32,851 nt of DNA from an uncultured Eubacterium sp. (GCA_947384955.1 CANDJC010000046.1:1-32851); one strand, 5' to 3'. Shown: positions 15,907 to 23,726, counted from the first letter of the stretch. The notes: generated by a model from the letters alone, not told the origin. Made by a program: numbers and translations.

Positions 15907-16010
15907 AAAGCAGCAAATCCGATTTTGAAGGCGGATACATAAAAAGCAGCAAATCTGGATTTGATGATGAATTCATACATAAACGCAGATGACAGGAGGC
16001 AGGAATATTT

Positions 16011-17837
16011 ATGCAGATTGCAGATTATTTAGGACAGTACGCAAACACGCTCGCAAATGCACCGGCAGCATCGCCTTCGCCCGCTTCCGGGAGTGCGCCC
16101 CAAAACCTTGTGTCTGCATTTAACGAAATGCAGGAAGGGGCCGTATTCGAAGGCAGCATTAATGCGATTGACGGGACGAAAATACTGCTCGGGCTTTCGA
16201 ACGGACAGACCGTTTCCGCCCGCCTGGACGGAAATGTAAATCTGATGCTGGGGCAGTCTGTATTTTTTCAGGTAAAATCCAACGACGGAAATACAATTGC
16301 GATTAAGCCGTTTGCAGGAAAAAATGCATTTAATCCGACCATTCAAAAAGCGCTGGACGCGGCCGGCATGGAGATGACAAAAGATACGATTGATATGGTA
16401 AACCGCATGATGGAAGAAGGCATGCCGATTGACAGAGGCTCTCTGGCAGCCATGCGCCATACACTGATGCAGAATCCGCAGATTTCCTTAAAGACCGCTG
16501 TTTTAATGACAAAGCTCGGGATACCGGTCAATGACCAGATGGCCGCACAGTTTGAAAACTACCAGAATGACCGTCATGAAGTGCTAAAGCAGGTTGCCGG
16601 GGTAATGGAAGAGCTGCCGGGCGTATTTGCAAAATCGTCCGGTGCGGCGCCGGAGCTGCTGAAGCTAAACGGACAGATACTGTCCATACTGGATGCTTCA
16701 AACGGCCTGCAAAACGGTCAGGAGCCGGAATTATTTGTAACGCCGGCAGAGGAAGGAACGCTGGCAGAAGAAGGGGCGCAGCTTCAGGAAGGAACGGCGG
16801 CCGGGAAAGAAGGAGCGCTGCTAAATGAGGAGCTGTCAGCTCAGACACCCCATAAAACAGAAAATGAAGCATTATTAAATGAAACGCAGAAAAATGTGCA
16901 GAAAGAAGCACAGGATGCAAAGCCGGCTGGCGCTGAGCTGCCAAAAGCCGCGGAGGAATCCGGGGACGTTTTAAAACAGGCTGCGTCCGGGCAGGCGGAT
17001 ACAAAACCAGGCCGTCTGTCCGAGCTGTTAAACAGGCATCAGAGAGCGGAACTCGAAGCGCAGCTTAAGGAAATCTTTCCAAAAGAAGAGAATCTGAAAC
17101 TGAATACAAAGCTGACAGCAAAAGAATTTTTAGAGTCTCTGGCAAAAGGCCTTGATACGCTTCCCGCTCCCGAAAAAGAAGCTCTGACAAAACTGTTTTC
17201 CGGGAAAGCCTACCATACGCTGCTAAAAGACGTAATGGAACAGCAGTGGACGTTAAAGCCTGAGGATTTAAAAACAGAGCATAAGGTTGAAGAACTGTAT
17301 CAGAGGCTGAACCGTCAGATGGGGCAGATTGAACAGCTCGCAAAACAGACGGGAATGAATACAGGCCAGCTGTCACAGTCCGCCGCACAGGTACGGGAAA
17401 ATATCGAATTTATGCATCAGATTAACCAGGCATACACCTATGTACAGATACCGCTTAAAATGGCAAACCAGAATGCCCACAGCGATTTATATGTTTACAC
17501 CAATAAGCGTAATCTTGGAAAAAAAGAAGGGGAGCTGTCCGCTTTCCTGCATCTGGAACTGGAAAACCTCGGCTCGACCGATGTTTCCATAAAAATGCTG
17601 GATAAAAATGTCAGCACAAAATTTTATCTTTCGGACGACGGCGCTTATGACTTAATCGAAGCAAATCTGCCGAAACTTCAGGCAAGGCTTGAAAAACTGG
17701 GTTATAACTGCAGGGTCACGGTCGAAAACCGGGAAGAAAAAGTAGACTTTGTGGAAGATTTTTTGCAGAAAAGCCAGCCGGCGACATCCAAAGGAAGGGG
17801 AATGGTACACCGCTATTCTTTCGATGTCCGTGCATAG
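16011..17837 (+). CDS. FliK-like flagellar hook-length control domain protein (YlqG type)
   Basis: 608 aa. In Bacillus subtilis the gene after rnhB (ylqG) is of this kind, and position and domain both match. The N-terminal half is alpha-helical, with an OB-like strand region (VFEGSINAIDGTKILLGLSN) near residue 43. The middle (about 240-330) is low-complexity, rich in Ala, Glu and Lys. The C-terminal part (about 480-600) resembles the FliK hook-length domain: YVQIPLKM, ELSAFLHLELENLG, VSIKMLDKNVSTKFYL, LPKLQARLEKLGYNC. There are no flagellar structural genes nearby. The ribosome binding site is GGAGGC, 9 bases upstream. The function is not established. Confidence 0.8.
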   Translation: MQIADYLGQYANTLANAPAASPSPASGSAPQNLVSAFNEMQEGAVFEGSINAIDGTKILLGLSNGQTVSARLDGNVNLMLGQSVFFQVKSNDGNTIAIKPFAGKNAFNPTIQKALDAAGMEMTKDTIDMVNRMMEEGMPIDRGSLAAMRHTLMQNPQISLKTAVLMTKLGIPVNDQMAAQFENYQNDRHEVLKQVAGVMEELPGVFAKSSGAAPELLKLNGQILSILDASNGLQNGQEPELFVTPAEEGTLAEEGAQLQEGTAAGKEGALLNEELSAQTPHKTENEALLNETQKNVQKEAQDAKPAGAELPKAAEESGDVLKQAASGQADTKPGRLSELLNRHQRAELEAQLKEIFPKEENLKLNTKLTAKEFLESLAKGLDTLPAPEKEALTKLFSGKAYHTLLKDVMEQQWTLKPEDLKTEHKVEELYQRLNRQMGQIEQLAKQTGMNTGQLSQSAAQVRENIEFMHQINQAYTYVQIPLKMANQNAHSDLYVYTNKRNLGKKEGELSAFLHLELENLGSTDVSIKMLDKNVSTKFYLSDDGAYDLIEANLPKLQARLEKLGYNCRVTVENREEKVDFVEDFLQKSQPATSKGRGMVHRYSFDVRA

Positions 17838-17857
17838 GCAGATAAGGAGAATTCATC

Positions 17858-18154
17858 GTGACACAGAAAAAACGTGAAAAACCGAAAACAGCAGTCGCGC
17901 TCGCCTATGAGCCGGGCGAACAGGCTCCGAAAATCCTTGCGACCGGAAAAGGGGCGCTGGCAGAAAAAATCATAGATGCGGCAAAAGAAGCAGACGTTCC
18001 TACGTATCAGGATGATAAGCTGGCGGATACGCTTTCAAAACTGGAAATCGGGGATATGATTCCGCCGGAGCTGTACCAGGTGGTGGCTGAGATTCTTGTA
18101 TTTGTCAACGATATGGATAAAATACGCCAAAAACTCGGAGATTACCGCAAATAA
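17858..18154 (+). CDS. FlhB C-terminal domain homolog (YlqH type)
   Basis: 98 aa, GTG start with AAGGAG 8 bases upstream. It matches the cytoplasmic C-terminal domain of FlhB/YscU export-switch proteins: AVALAYEPGEQAPKILATGK, then the helical PTYQDDKLADTLSKLEIGD and IPPELYQVVAEILVFV. There are no membrane segments. In true FlhB the autocleavage motif NPTH precedes this region; here it reads KPKT, so self-cleavage is not expected. It pairs with the FliK-like gene 20 bp upstream, as ylqG-ylqH do in Bacillus. Confidence 0.88.
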   Translation: MTQKKREKPKTAVALAYEPGEQAPKILATGKGALAEKIIDAAKEADVPTYQDDKLADTLSKLEIGDMIPPELYQVVAEILVFVNDMDKIRQKLGDYRK

Positions 18155-18214
18155 CAGCTGCATCCAAAATAAAAGCATGTCACAGCCAGCTATGGAATGT
18201 CAGGAAAGGGAAGC

Positions 18215-18571
18215 ATGATAAACAGCAGAAAAACCGGAGCAGAGTATGAAAAGAAGGCGGCGCAGTATTTGCAGACGCTTGGATATGAGGTGATAGAGAG
18301 GAACTTTCGGTGCAGGCAGGGGGAGATTGATCTGATTGCGAAGGACGGGGAGTATCTGGTCTTTATTGAGGTGAAGTACCGAAAGGATGCAAGACTCGGG
18401 GAGCCGCTGGAGGCGGTGGATTACAGAAAGCGGCGAAGGATTTCGGAGACGGCTTCTTATTATTGTTTTAGTCATGGAATTTCACAGCAGCAGCCTTGCC
18501 GGTTTGATGCGGTGGCATTTGTGCAGGGGGAATGGACGGTTGTGAGGGATGCGTTTGATTATTTTGGGTGA
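18215..18571 (+). CDS. yraN: YraN family protein (UPF0102, endonuclease-like fold)
   Basis: 118 aa. Conserved features are GAEYEKKAAQYLQTLGYEVI, NFRCRQGEIDLIAKDGEYLV, FIEVKYR and EAVDYRKRRRI. The pattern E...D...EVK matches the PD-(D/E)XK nuclease fold, although nuclease activity is not established for the family. The start at 18215 is chosen because GGAAAGGG lies 5 bases upstream and the length fits the family; an in-frame ATG at 18197 would add six residues over that site. It ends the housekeeping run; repeat locus (ii) begins 9 bp after the stop. Confidence 0.93.
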   Translation: MINSRKTGAEYEKKAAQYLQTLGYEVIERNFRCRQGEIDLIAKDGEYLVFIEVKYRKDARLGEPLEAVDYRKRRRISETASYYCFSHGISQQQPCRFDAVAFVQGEWTVVRDAFDYFG

Positions 18572-18594
18572 GGGGGGGGAGTGGCTGCGCGGAC

Positions 18595-18835
18595 GCCGGG
18601 TGACGGGGAGATGCACTGGCTTCCTGTGACGGCTCCAGAATGTTAAGAATCCCTAAGCGTTCTGCATTTACGCTGTGGCACCGGACGGACGCGGCACCTA
18701 GTTCGCCCTGGCCTGCAGCCAGCAGCTAAAGGTGCCGCTGCGGCTTCGCCGCCTGTTTTTTGAAGCAGAAAGCTAAGGGATTCTAAACATTCTTCCAATG
18801 TCACAGGAAGCCAGTGCATCTCCCCGTCACCCGGC
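18595..18835 (+). repeat. Long palindromic element, full length ('GTGACGGG' arm subtype)
   Basis: 241 bases. The outer arms form a perfect 36-bp stem (18595-18630 with 18800-18835). An inner stem of about 28 bp with few mismatches follows (about 18637-18665 with 18765-18795). The apical part is GC-rich and branched, with the small hairpin GGCGGCGAAGCCGC (on the minus strand) and GGTGCCG/CGGCACC pairs. The 3' side is followed by CTGGTTTT. It could be a structured RNA or a folded single-strand DNA element. Confidence 0.9.
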
Positions 18836-18908
18836 TGGTTTTCGTATGCTTTACGTGAAGAAATGCAGGTGATGGGGGGATTTTTTTTATGGAAGACCTG
18901 CGGTGAAG

Positions 18909-19415
18909 GTGTGCTGGGAAGTTTTCATGAAAGGCTTGTGGTGAAGATGAGCTGGAAAGCCTTAATGGAGAGCCTGCGGTAAAGATGAGCTGGAAAGTTT
19001 TAATGGAGGGCTTGCAGTAAAGATATGCTGGAAAGATTTAATGGAAGGGTTATGGTAAAGATGAGCTGGAAAGCCTTAATGGAGAGCCTGCGGTAAAGAT
19101 GAGCTGGAAAGTTTTAATGGAGGGCTTGCAGTAAAGATGTACTGGAAAGATTTAATGGAAGGCCTATGGTAAAGATGAGCTGGAAAGCTTTCATGAAAGG
19201 CTTATGGTAAAGATGAGCTGGAAAGCTTTCATGAAAGGCTTGCGGTAAAGATGAGCTGAAAAGCTTTCATGAAAGGCTTGCGGTAAAGATGAGCTGGAAA
19301 GCTTTAATGTAAGGCTTATGGTAAAGATGAGCTGGAAAGCTTTCATGAAAGGATTATGGTAAAGATGAGCTGAAAAGCTTTAATGTAAGGCTTGCAGTGA
19401 AGATGCACTGGAAAG
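18909..19415 (+). repeat. 38-bp tandem array, 13 full units plus a partial one
   Basis: Units start at 18909 and every 38 bp to 19365, with no indels; a partial unit begins at 19403. Units 2-4 and 5-7 form a duplicated 114-bp block. Read from each ATG (or GTG), most units give an 11-residue mini-ORF such as MSWKAFMKGLR, MSWKALMESLR or MYWKDLMEGLW, ending in TAA two bases before the next ATG. Units 10, 11 and 13 have early stops, and unit 4 starts with ATA. Newer units contain the palindrome CTTTCATGAAAG. Confidence 0.92.
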
Positions 19416-19651
19416 GCAGCTGACGGTTACGGGGCTGATTCGTCAGGGATTTGTTCTGAATGGATTTTTAATGGGCAAATGGAATCTGGTTTGTACTTGT
19501 AAACCGGTTATATAAAGTAAGTGGTGAGATAGATTATAATTATTTGGACGTAACTGCGAGCCTTAAAATCGCATAGACGAATCTTAAAACCTTCCGCAGG
19601 AAATGTATTGCCTCATTACATAATGTTACATGTAAATCCTTGCGAAAACCA

Positions 19652-19889
19652 GCCGGGAGAGGGGAGATGCACGGTCTTTCAGGGGCATTGGAAGAATGTT
19701 TAGAAGCCCTTAGTATTCTGCTCAAAAAACAGGCGGCGAAGCCGCAGCGGCACCTTTAGCTGCTGGCTGCAGGCCAGGGCGAACTAGGTGCCGCGTCCGT
19801 CCGGTGCCACAGCGTAAATGCAGAATACTTAGGGCTTCTTAACATTCTGGAGCCGCCCCTGAAGGACCGTGCATCTCCCCTCTCCTGGC
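19652..19889 (-). repeat. Long palindromic element, full length ('GAGAGGGG' arm subtype), inverted
   Basis: The arms 19652-19686 and 19855-19889 pair over 35 positions with two G-T wobbles. The core is close to that of 18595-18835 (GCGGCGAAGCCGCAGCGGCA), but the outer arms differ at many positions, always on both sides. Its orientation is opposite to the copy at 18595, so both boundary motifs face outward. Confidence 0.9.
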
Positions 19890-19903
19890 GTCCGCGCAGC
19901 CAC

Positions 19904-20118
19904 CCCCCTTCCCCCTTCCCCCCTTTCCCGTCATCCGCGCAGCCACCCTCCCCTTCCATCCGAAATCCCGTGCAAAAGTGATTGCTAAAAATGCCAAGAG
20001 AGGGTATACTGTTAGTGGGAGAATGAAATCGTAACAGCACTGCAGCCGTTTTTCATATCGGTAATCACTGCCGGTACTGACTGCTGCAGGGAAATTGCAC
20101 AGGGGAATTGTATGGATT
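19904..20118. other. C-run tail of locus (ii) and upstream region of the GGDEF gene
   Basis: C-rich runs (19901-19930) are followed by a second, imperfect boundary motif at 19932-19947 (CATCCGCGCAGCCACC), suggesting a duplicated end. The remainder up to the start codon shows no clear promoter that I can defend. Confidence 0.5.
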
Positions 20119-21195
20119 ATGGGCACAAAAGGGAAGAAAAAGGGCATAGTGACGCTTCTAAATAAAGAAGAGCAGGATGTCCGGTATGATATTATCAAGC
20201 ATTCGCTGTGGATTATCGTAAAATGTCTGTTTGCTCTGGATGCTGTAAGGTATCTGATTTTATTTTTGCATGGATATGGAAGCATGAAGATGATTACTGC
20301 GCTGACAGAGGCAATGGCCGGGCCGGTTCTTCTGCTTATATCAGCGCTGCTGTTTGAAAGATATTTCCTGCGTTTGAATCTGCCGCTGGATGACTGGAGT
20401 GTACTGCTTATTATCAATGGTGTGACATTATTTGTGCTGATGGGAGACCGCTGGACACGCAGCCTGGCATTTTTCAGCGTGCTTCCTGTAATTTTCTGTA
20501 TGATTTTAAAAGATATCAAGCTGGTATATCTGCAGATTGCAGTGTCTGCATGTATGGTATTGGCAGATTTTGCATATGTCGATATGACGGCGGATGATTT
20601 GTGGAAAAACAGCATGCTTTTAAATCTTACAGGTAATTTATTTACCGTGATTGTAATCTCAAGGGTAGTCGTACAGATACGCAAGTATACACATATGTTA
20701 AATATCCGGACTACGCTGGATTCACTGACAAGACTGCATAATCATGAGGCGTTTTACCGGGAATTAGACCGTAAGCTGGCAGAGCATAAAAAGAGCACGC
20801 AGCCGCTGAGTGTGCTGATTGCAGATATCGATAACTTTAAAAAAGTAAATGATACATACGGGCATTCGTATGGGGACAAAGTGCTGAAAGTTCTGGCGGG
20901 GATTTTTTTAGAAGAAGAAAGCGAGCGGTGCTTTGTAGCCAGATATGGCGGAGAAGAATTTGCTATGATTATGGATATGAACCAGCAGGATGCGATTACA
21001 AAAGCGCAGACAATACGCAGACGCTTTGAGCAGCAGCAGATACCGACGGACAGCGGACAGGTAAACAGTTTTACGGTCAGTATCGGAGTGGCGGTCTGCG
21101 GGCCGGAATTTTCTTCGGGCAGGCAGTTTTTTGAAAAAGCGGATGAAGCGATGTACCGGGCAAAAAAAGGAGGAAAAAACCGGGTCTGCCTGTAG
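20119..21195 (+). CDS. Membrane diguanylate cyclase (GGDEF domain)
   Basis: 358 aa. About five or six membrane segments in the first 190 residues form a membrane sensor module. The GGDEF domain follows, with DSLTRLHNHEAFYRELD, the metal-binding DIDNFKKVNDTYGHSYGDK and the active site RYGGEEF. The inhibitory RxxD site that should lie shortly before GGEEF is absent (SERCFVARY), so product feedback at that site is not expected. It would make cyclic di-GMP. The start is uncertain: ATG 20119 has AGGGGA 12 bases upstream, and a TTG at 20095 is the alternative. The stop codon lies within the terminator at 21176. Confidence 0.92.
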   Translation: MGTKGKKKGIVTLLNKEEQDVRYDIIKHSLWIIVKCLFALDAVRYLILFLHGYGSMKMITALTEAMAGPVLLLISALLFERYFLRLNLPLDDWSVLLIINGVTLFVLMGDRWTRSLAFFSVLPVIFCMILKDIKLVYLQIAVSACMVLADFAYVDMTADDLWKNSMLLNLTGNLFTVIVISRVVVQIRKYTHMLNIRTTLDSLTRLHNHEAFYRELDRKLAEHKKSTQPLSVLIADIDNFKKVNDTYGHSYGDKVLKVLAGIFLEEESERCFVARYGGEEFAMIMDMNQQDAITKAQTIRRRFEQQQIPTDSGQVNSFTVSIGVAVCGPEFSSGRQFFEKADEAMYRAKKGGKNRVCL

Positions 21196-21220
21196 AAATC
21201 AGGCAGTGCCGGTTTTATTG
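21176..21220 (+). terminator. Terminator enclosing the stop codon of the diguanylate cyclase
   Basis: The stem AAAACCGG (21176-21183) pairs with CCGGTTTT (21209-21216), and CTGCCTG (21186-21192) pairs with CAGGCAG (21200-21206), around a 7-base loop. The TAG stop lies at the edge of the loop. It separates this gene from pgeF. Confidence 0.75.
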
Positions 21221-21247
21221 TATAATCAGTTTTTTAGGAGACTTATG

Positions 21248-22135
21248 ATGGATATCCGGGATTTTAAGAAGGCAGACAGCCGTGTGGTTATGGAACTGGA
21301 AGACGACAGCCGTACAGGAGGCATTCCTATGCTGAAATTTCCTCTGTTAAATCTGGCCGGGATTGCGGAGCATGGATTTACGACGCGTGAAGGAGGCGTC
21401 AGCCAGGGGATTTTTTCTTCCCTGAATCTCAGCTATACAAGAGGAGATGAAAAAGCGGCCGTGGATGAAAATTTTCATCGTGCGGCAGTTTCGCTTCATG
21501 CCGAAATATCGGATTTTGTTCTTACGGACCAGACGCATACGGCGAATGTGCGGACGGTTACCCGTGCGGACTGCGGCAAGGGGATTACAGTAAACAGAGA
21601 TTATACTGATACCGACGGACTGGTTACAAATGAGCCGGGAATTGTGCTGGCGGCATTTTTTGCAGACTGTGTGCCGCTGTTTTTTGCAGACCCGGTGCGC
21701 CGCGCCGTAGGTGTCAGCCATTCCGGGTGGCGGGGGACAATTGCGCGCATGGGAAGACAGACCATCCGTGTGATGCAGGAGGCATATGGCAGCAGACCGC
21801 AGGATATTATCTGCGCCATAGGGCCTTCCGTATGCCAGACATGCTATGAGGTAAGCGGGGATGTGGCAGAGCGGTTTATGGAAGAATTTCCGGGTGAGGG
21901 ACGAAAGCTCTGTTATCCGTCTGCTCCGGGGAAATTTCAGCTGAATTTATGGAAAGCAAACGAAATCGTGCTGCGGGACGCAGGTATTTTAAAGGAGCAT
22001 CTGGCTGTGACAAATATCTGTACCTGCTGCAATCCGGGACTTTTATTTTCCCATCGCGCTACGAACGGGAAAAGAGGAAATCTCGGGGCGTTTATTAAGT
22101 TAAAAACAGAATCAGATAAATGCAGAATATCATAA
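21248..22135 (+). CDS. pgeF: Peptidoglycan editing factor PgeF (YfiH/YlmD, laccase-like domain)
   Basis: 295 aa. The family has been linked to removal of misincorporated residues from peptidoglycan precursors and to purine nucleoside activity. The metal-site motifs are present: DQTHTANV, FADCVPLFFADP, GVSHSGWRGTIARMG, and the C-terminal CTCCNPGLLFSHR...KRGNLGAF. The start is chosen at 21248 (AGGAG 7 bases upstream); ATG 21245 is almost as good. An open frame extends further upstream into the preceding gene but lacks any ribosome binding site. It lies 32 bp before the aminopeptidase gene. Confidence 0.95.
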   Translation: MDIRDFKKADSRVVMELEDDSRTGGIPMLKFPLLNLAGIAEHGFTTREGGVSQGIFSSLNLSYTRGDEKAAVDENFHRAAVSLHAEISDFVLTDQTHTANVRTVTRADCGKGITVNRDYTDTDGLVTNEPGIVLAAFFADCVPLFFADPVRRAVGVSHSGWRGTIARMGRQTIRVMQEAYGSRPQDIICAIGPSVCQTCYEVSGDVAERFMEEFPGEGRKLCYPSAPGKFQLNLWKANEIVLRDAGILKEHLAVTNICTCCNPGLLFSHRATNGKRGNLGAFIKLKTESDKCRIS

Positions 22136-22167
22136 ATATCAAATAACAGATTAAGGGAGATGTAACG

Positions 22168-23484
22168 ATGTACAGACAGTTATCACAGGAAATGCTGCAG
22201 TTTTTAAAAGAGAGCCCGACGGCTTTTCATGCAGTGGAGCGGATTCAGAAAGAACTGGAAAGCCATGGATACAAACGGCTCAGGGAAAGTGAGAAATGGG
22301 AAGTAAAGCCAGGCGGCTCTTATTACGTGACCAGGAACGATTCGAGCCTGATTGCTATGCATGCTGGCACGGAATTATCGGATTACAGTTTTAATATTGC
22401 AGCGTCGCACAGTGATTTTCCGGTATTTAAGCTGAAGGAAAATGCAGAGATTGAAGTCAGAAAAAAATATCTGCAGCTGAATACAGAAGGATACGGCGGG
22501 ATGCTTCCTGCTACATGGTTTGACCGGCCGCTGTCTGTGGCAGGCAGGGTGATTTTAAAGGAGGATAACCGTTTTGTAACAAAGCTGATAAATATAGACA
22601 GGGATTTTGTGCTTATACCAAGCCTTGCGATTCATATGAACAGAGATGCAGCAGACGGCATCAAATTCAATAAGCAGGTGGACATGCTGCCGCTTTTTGG
22701 CACGCAGAACATTCAAAAGGGAGAACTGAAAAAACTGCTCTGCAAGGAACTTGGAGCAGCGCCGGAGTCCTTTTACGGCAGTGATTTATATTTATATAAC
22801 AGGCAGGAGCCTTCGATATGGGGAGCAGGAGAAGAATTCATTTCCTCCCCGCACCTGGATGACATGCAGTGCGCGTTTGCCTGTCTGAAAGGTTTTCTGG
22901 CAGGGGAAAACAGCCGTTCAGTCAATGTATTTGCATGTTTTGATAACGAAGAAACCGGGTCTGGAACCAAGCAGGGAGCAGGCTCGACATTTTTACAGGA
23001 TGTCTTGCAGCGGATAAACAAGGGGCTCGGAAAGAACCGGGAGGACTATCTGCGTGCGGTATCCTGCAGCTTTATGCTGAGCGCGGACAATGCCCATGCC
23101 GTGCATCCGAACCACCCGGAGAAGACCGATGAGACAAACTGTGTATACATGAATGAAGGAATCGTTGTCAAATCGCATGCCGGAGCAAAATATACGTCGG
23201 ATGCTGTAAGCATTGCGCTGTTTCGTTCACTGTGCGAACAGGCCGGTGTTCCAGTTCAGTTTTTCGCAAACCGCTCAGACCAGCAGGGAGGGAGCACCCT
23301 TGGCAATATTTTAACGGGGAAGGTTTCTGTGAATGCGGTCGATATCGGGCTGCCGCAGCTTGCGATGCATTCAGCTTATGAAACAGCCGGAATCAGGGAT
23401 ACGTATTATCTGGTGAAGGCGGCAGAGGAGTTTTTTGATTCGCATTTCTGTGAAAGGGATGGGGGATTCTGTATCGAGAAGTAG
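22168..23484 (+). CDS. apeB: M18 family aminopeptidase
   Basis: 438 aa, typical length. A two-metal cytoplasmic aminopeptidase, usually preferring acidic N-terminal residues. Motifs: ASHSDFPVFKLKE (metal His), SSPHLDDMQCAFACLKG, CFDNEETGSGTKQGAGSTFL (catalytic Glu and metal ligand), SADNAHAVHPNHPEK, SDQQGGSTLGNI, and DIGLPQLAMHSAYETAG (last metal His). The ribosome binding site is AAGGGAG. It follows pgeF closely and probably shares its transcript. Repeat locus (iii) begins 14 bp after its stop. Confidence 0.96.
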   Translation: MYRQLSQEMLQFLKESPTAFHAVERIQKELESHGYKRLRESEKWEVKPGGSYYVTRNDSSLIAMHAGTELSDYSFNIAASHSDFPVFKLKENAEIEVRKKYLQLNTEGYGGMLPATWFDRPLSVAGRVILKEDNRFVTKLINIDRDFVLIPSLAIHMNRDAADGIKFNKQVDMLPLFGTQNIQKGELKKLLCKELGAAPESFYGSDLYLYNRQEPSIWGAGEEFISSPHLDDMQCAFACLKGFLAGENSRSVNVFACFDNEETGSGTKQGAGSTFLQDVLQRINKGLGKNREDYLRAVSCSFMLSADNAHAVHPNHPEKTDETNCVYMNEGIVVKSHAGAKYTSDAVSIALFRSLCEQAGVPVQFFANRSDQQGGSTLGNILTGKVSVNAVDIGLPQLAMHSAYETAGIRDTYYLVKAAEEFFDSHFCERDGGFCIEK

Positions 23485-23512
23485 TGCAGGGGAGGTTTGT
23501 GGCCCTGCGGAC

Positions 23513-23543
23513 GCCGGGAGAGGGGATTTGCACGGTCTTCCGG
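23513..23543 (+). repeat. Solo left arm of a palindromic element
   Basis: A 31-base left arm of the 'GAGAGGGG' subtype fused directly to the sequence that normally follows the right arm (GCTGATTT). The core and right arm appear deleted, probably through the CCGGC shared at both points. It pairs with the solo right arm at 23791-23822 with two wobbles and one bulge. Confidence 0.75.
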
Positions 23544-23564
23544 CTGATTTATGGGTGGTGTTAC

Positions 23565-23618
23565 ATGAAATGGGTGGAAAGCAGTGCAGATGTTTTATTG
23601 GCAGCAGTTAATGGATAA
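23565..23618 (+). other. Mini-ORF MKWVESSADVLLAAVNG (module 1)
   Basis: A 17-codon frame after GGTGGTGTTAC-ATG. The module 2 copy at 23843-23896 reads MKWVESGSDILLAAVNG and has a strong GGGAGGTG site. A third copy near 24119 is broken by TAG at codon 3. The peptides align with the 44-bp units of locus (i) (CTDILAGV against ADVLLAAV). Translation is unproven. Confidence 0.35.
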
Positions 23619-23621
23619 TCA

Positions 23622-23726
23622 GAGATGAGAAGACAGTTTGCAGTGCATACGGTACTGAAATGAAAAGACAGTTTGCAGTGCATACAGCATTGAAATGAAA
23701 AGATTGTTTACATTGTATGCAGTATT
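23622..23726 (+). repeat. Three 35-bp tandem units (module 1)
   Basis: Units start at 23622, 23657 and 23692. The first two read as 12-codon mini-ORFs (MRRQFAVHTVLK, MKRQFAVHTALK), each ending in an ATGA overlap with the next; the third (MKRLFTLYAVFQ) runs on for 64 codons. Confidence 0.85.

Larger units (their letters stand above)
18581..19903. repeat. Composite repeat locus (ii): two outward-facing palindromes around a 38-bp tandem array
   Basis: The locus is bounded by an exact 15-bp inverted repeat GTGGCTGCGCGGACG (18581-18595) and its complement (19889-19903), with a G run outside on the left and C runs on the right. Inside are a palindrome at 18595-18835, the array 18909-19415, a non-repeated stretch 19416-19651 in which I see nothing else, and an inverted palindrome at 19652-19889. 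There is no protein gene. It sits between yraN and the diguanylate cyclase gene. Confidence 0.85.

Noticed and set aside
15904-15955. 16-bp direct repeat TAAAAAGCAGCAAATC after rnhB
   Set aside because: Only two copies 36 bp apart with no further structure; probably a local duplication.
18909-19415. 38-bp array as a CRISPR array
   Set aside because: The units are contiguous and similar throughout, with no unique spacers, and there are no cas genes in the window.
18581-19903. Locus (ii) as an insertion sequence or IS-derived element with transposase
   Set aside because: Terminal inverted repeats are present but there is no transposase frame and no clear target-site duplication. It is kept as a repeat; mobilisation in trans stays possible.
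19839-20684. 281-codon minus-strand frame overlapping the diguanylate cyclase gene
   Set aside because: It is antisense to the clear GGDEF protein and extends into the repeat. No domain or ribosome binding site is recognised.
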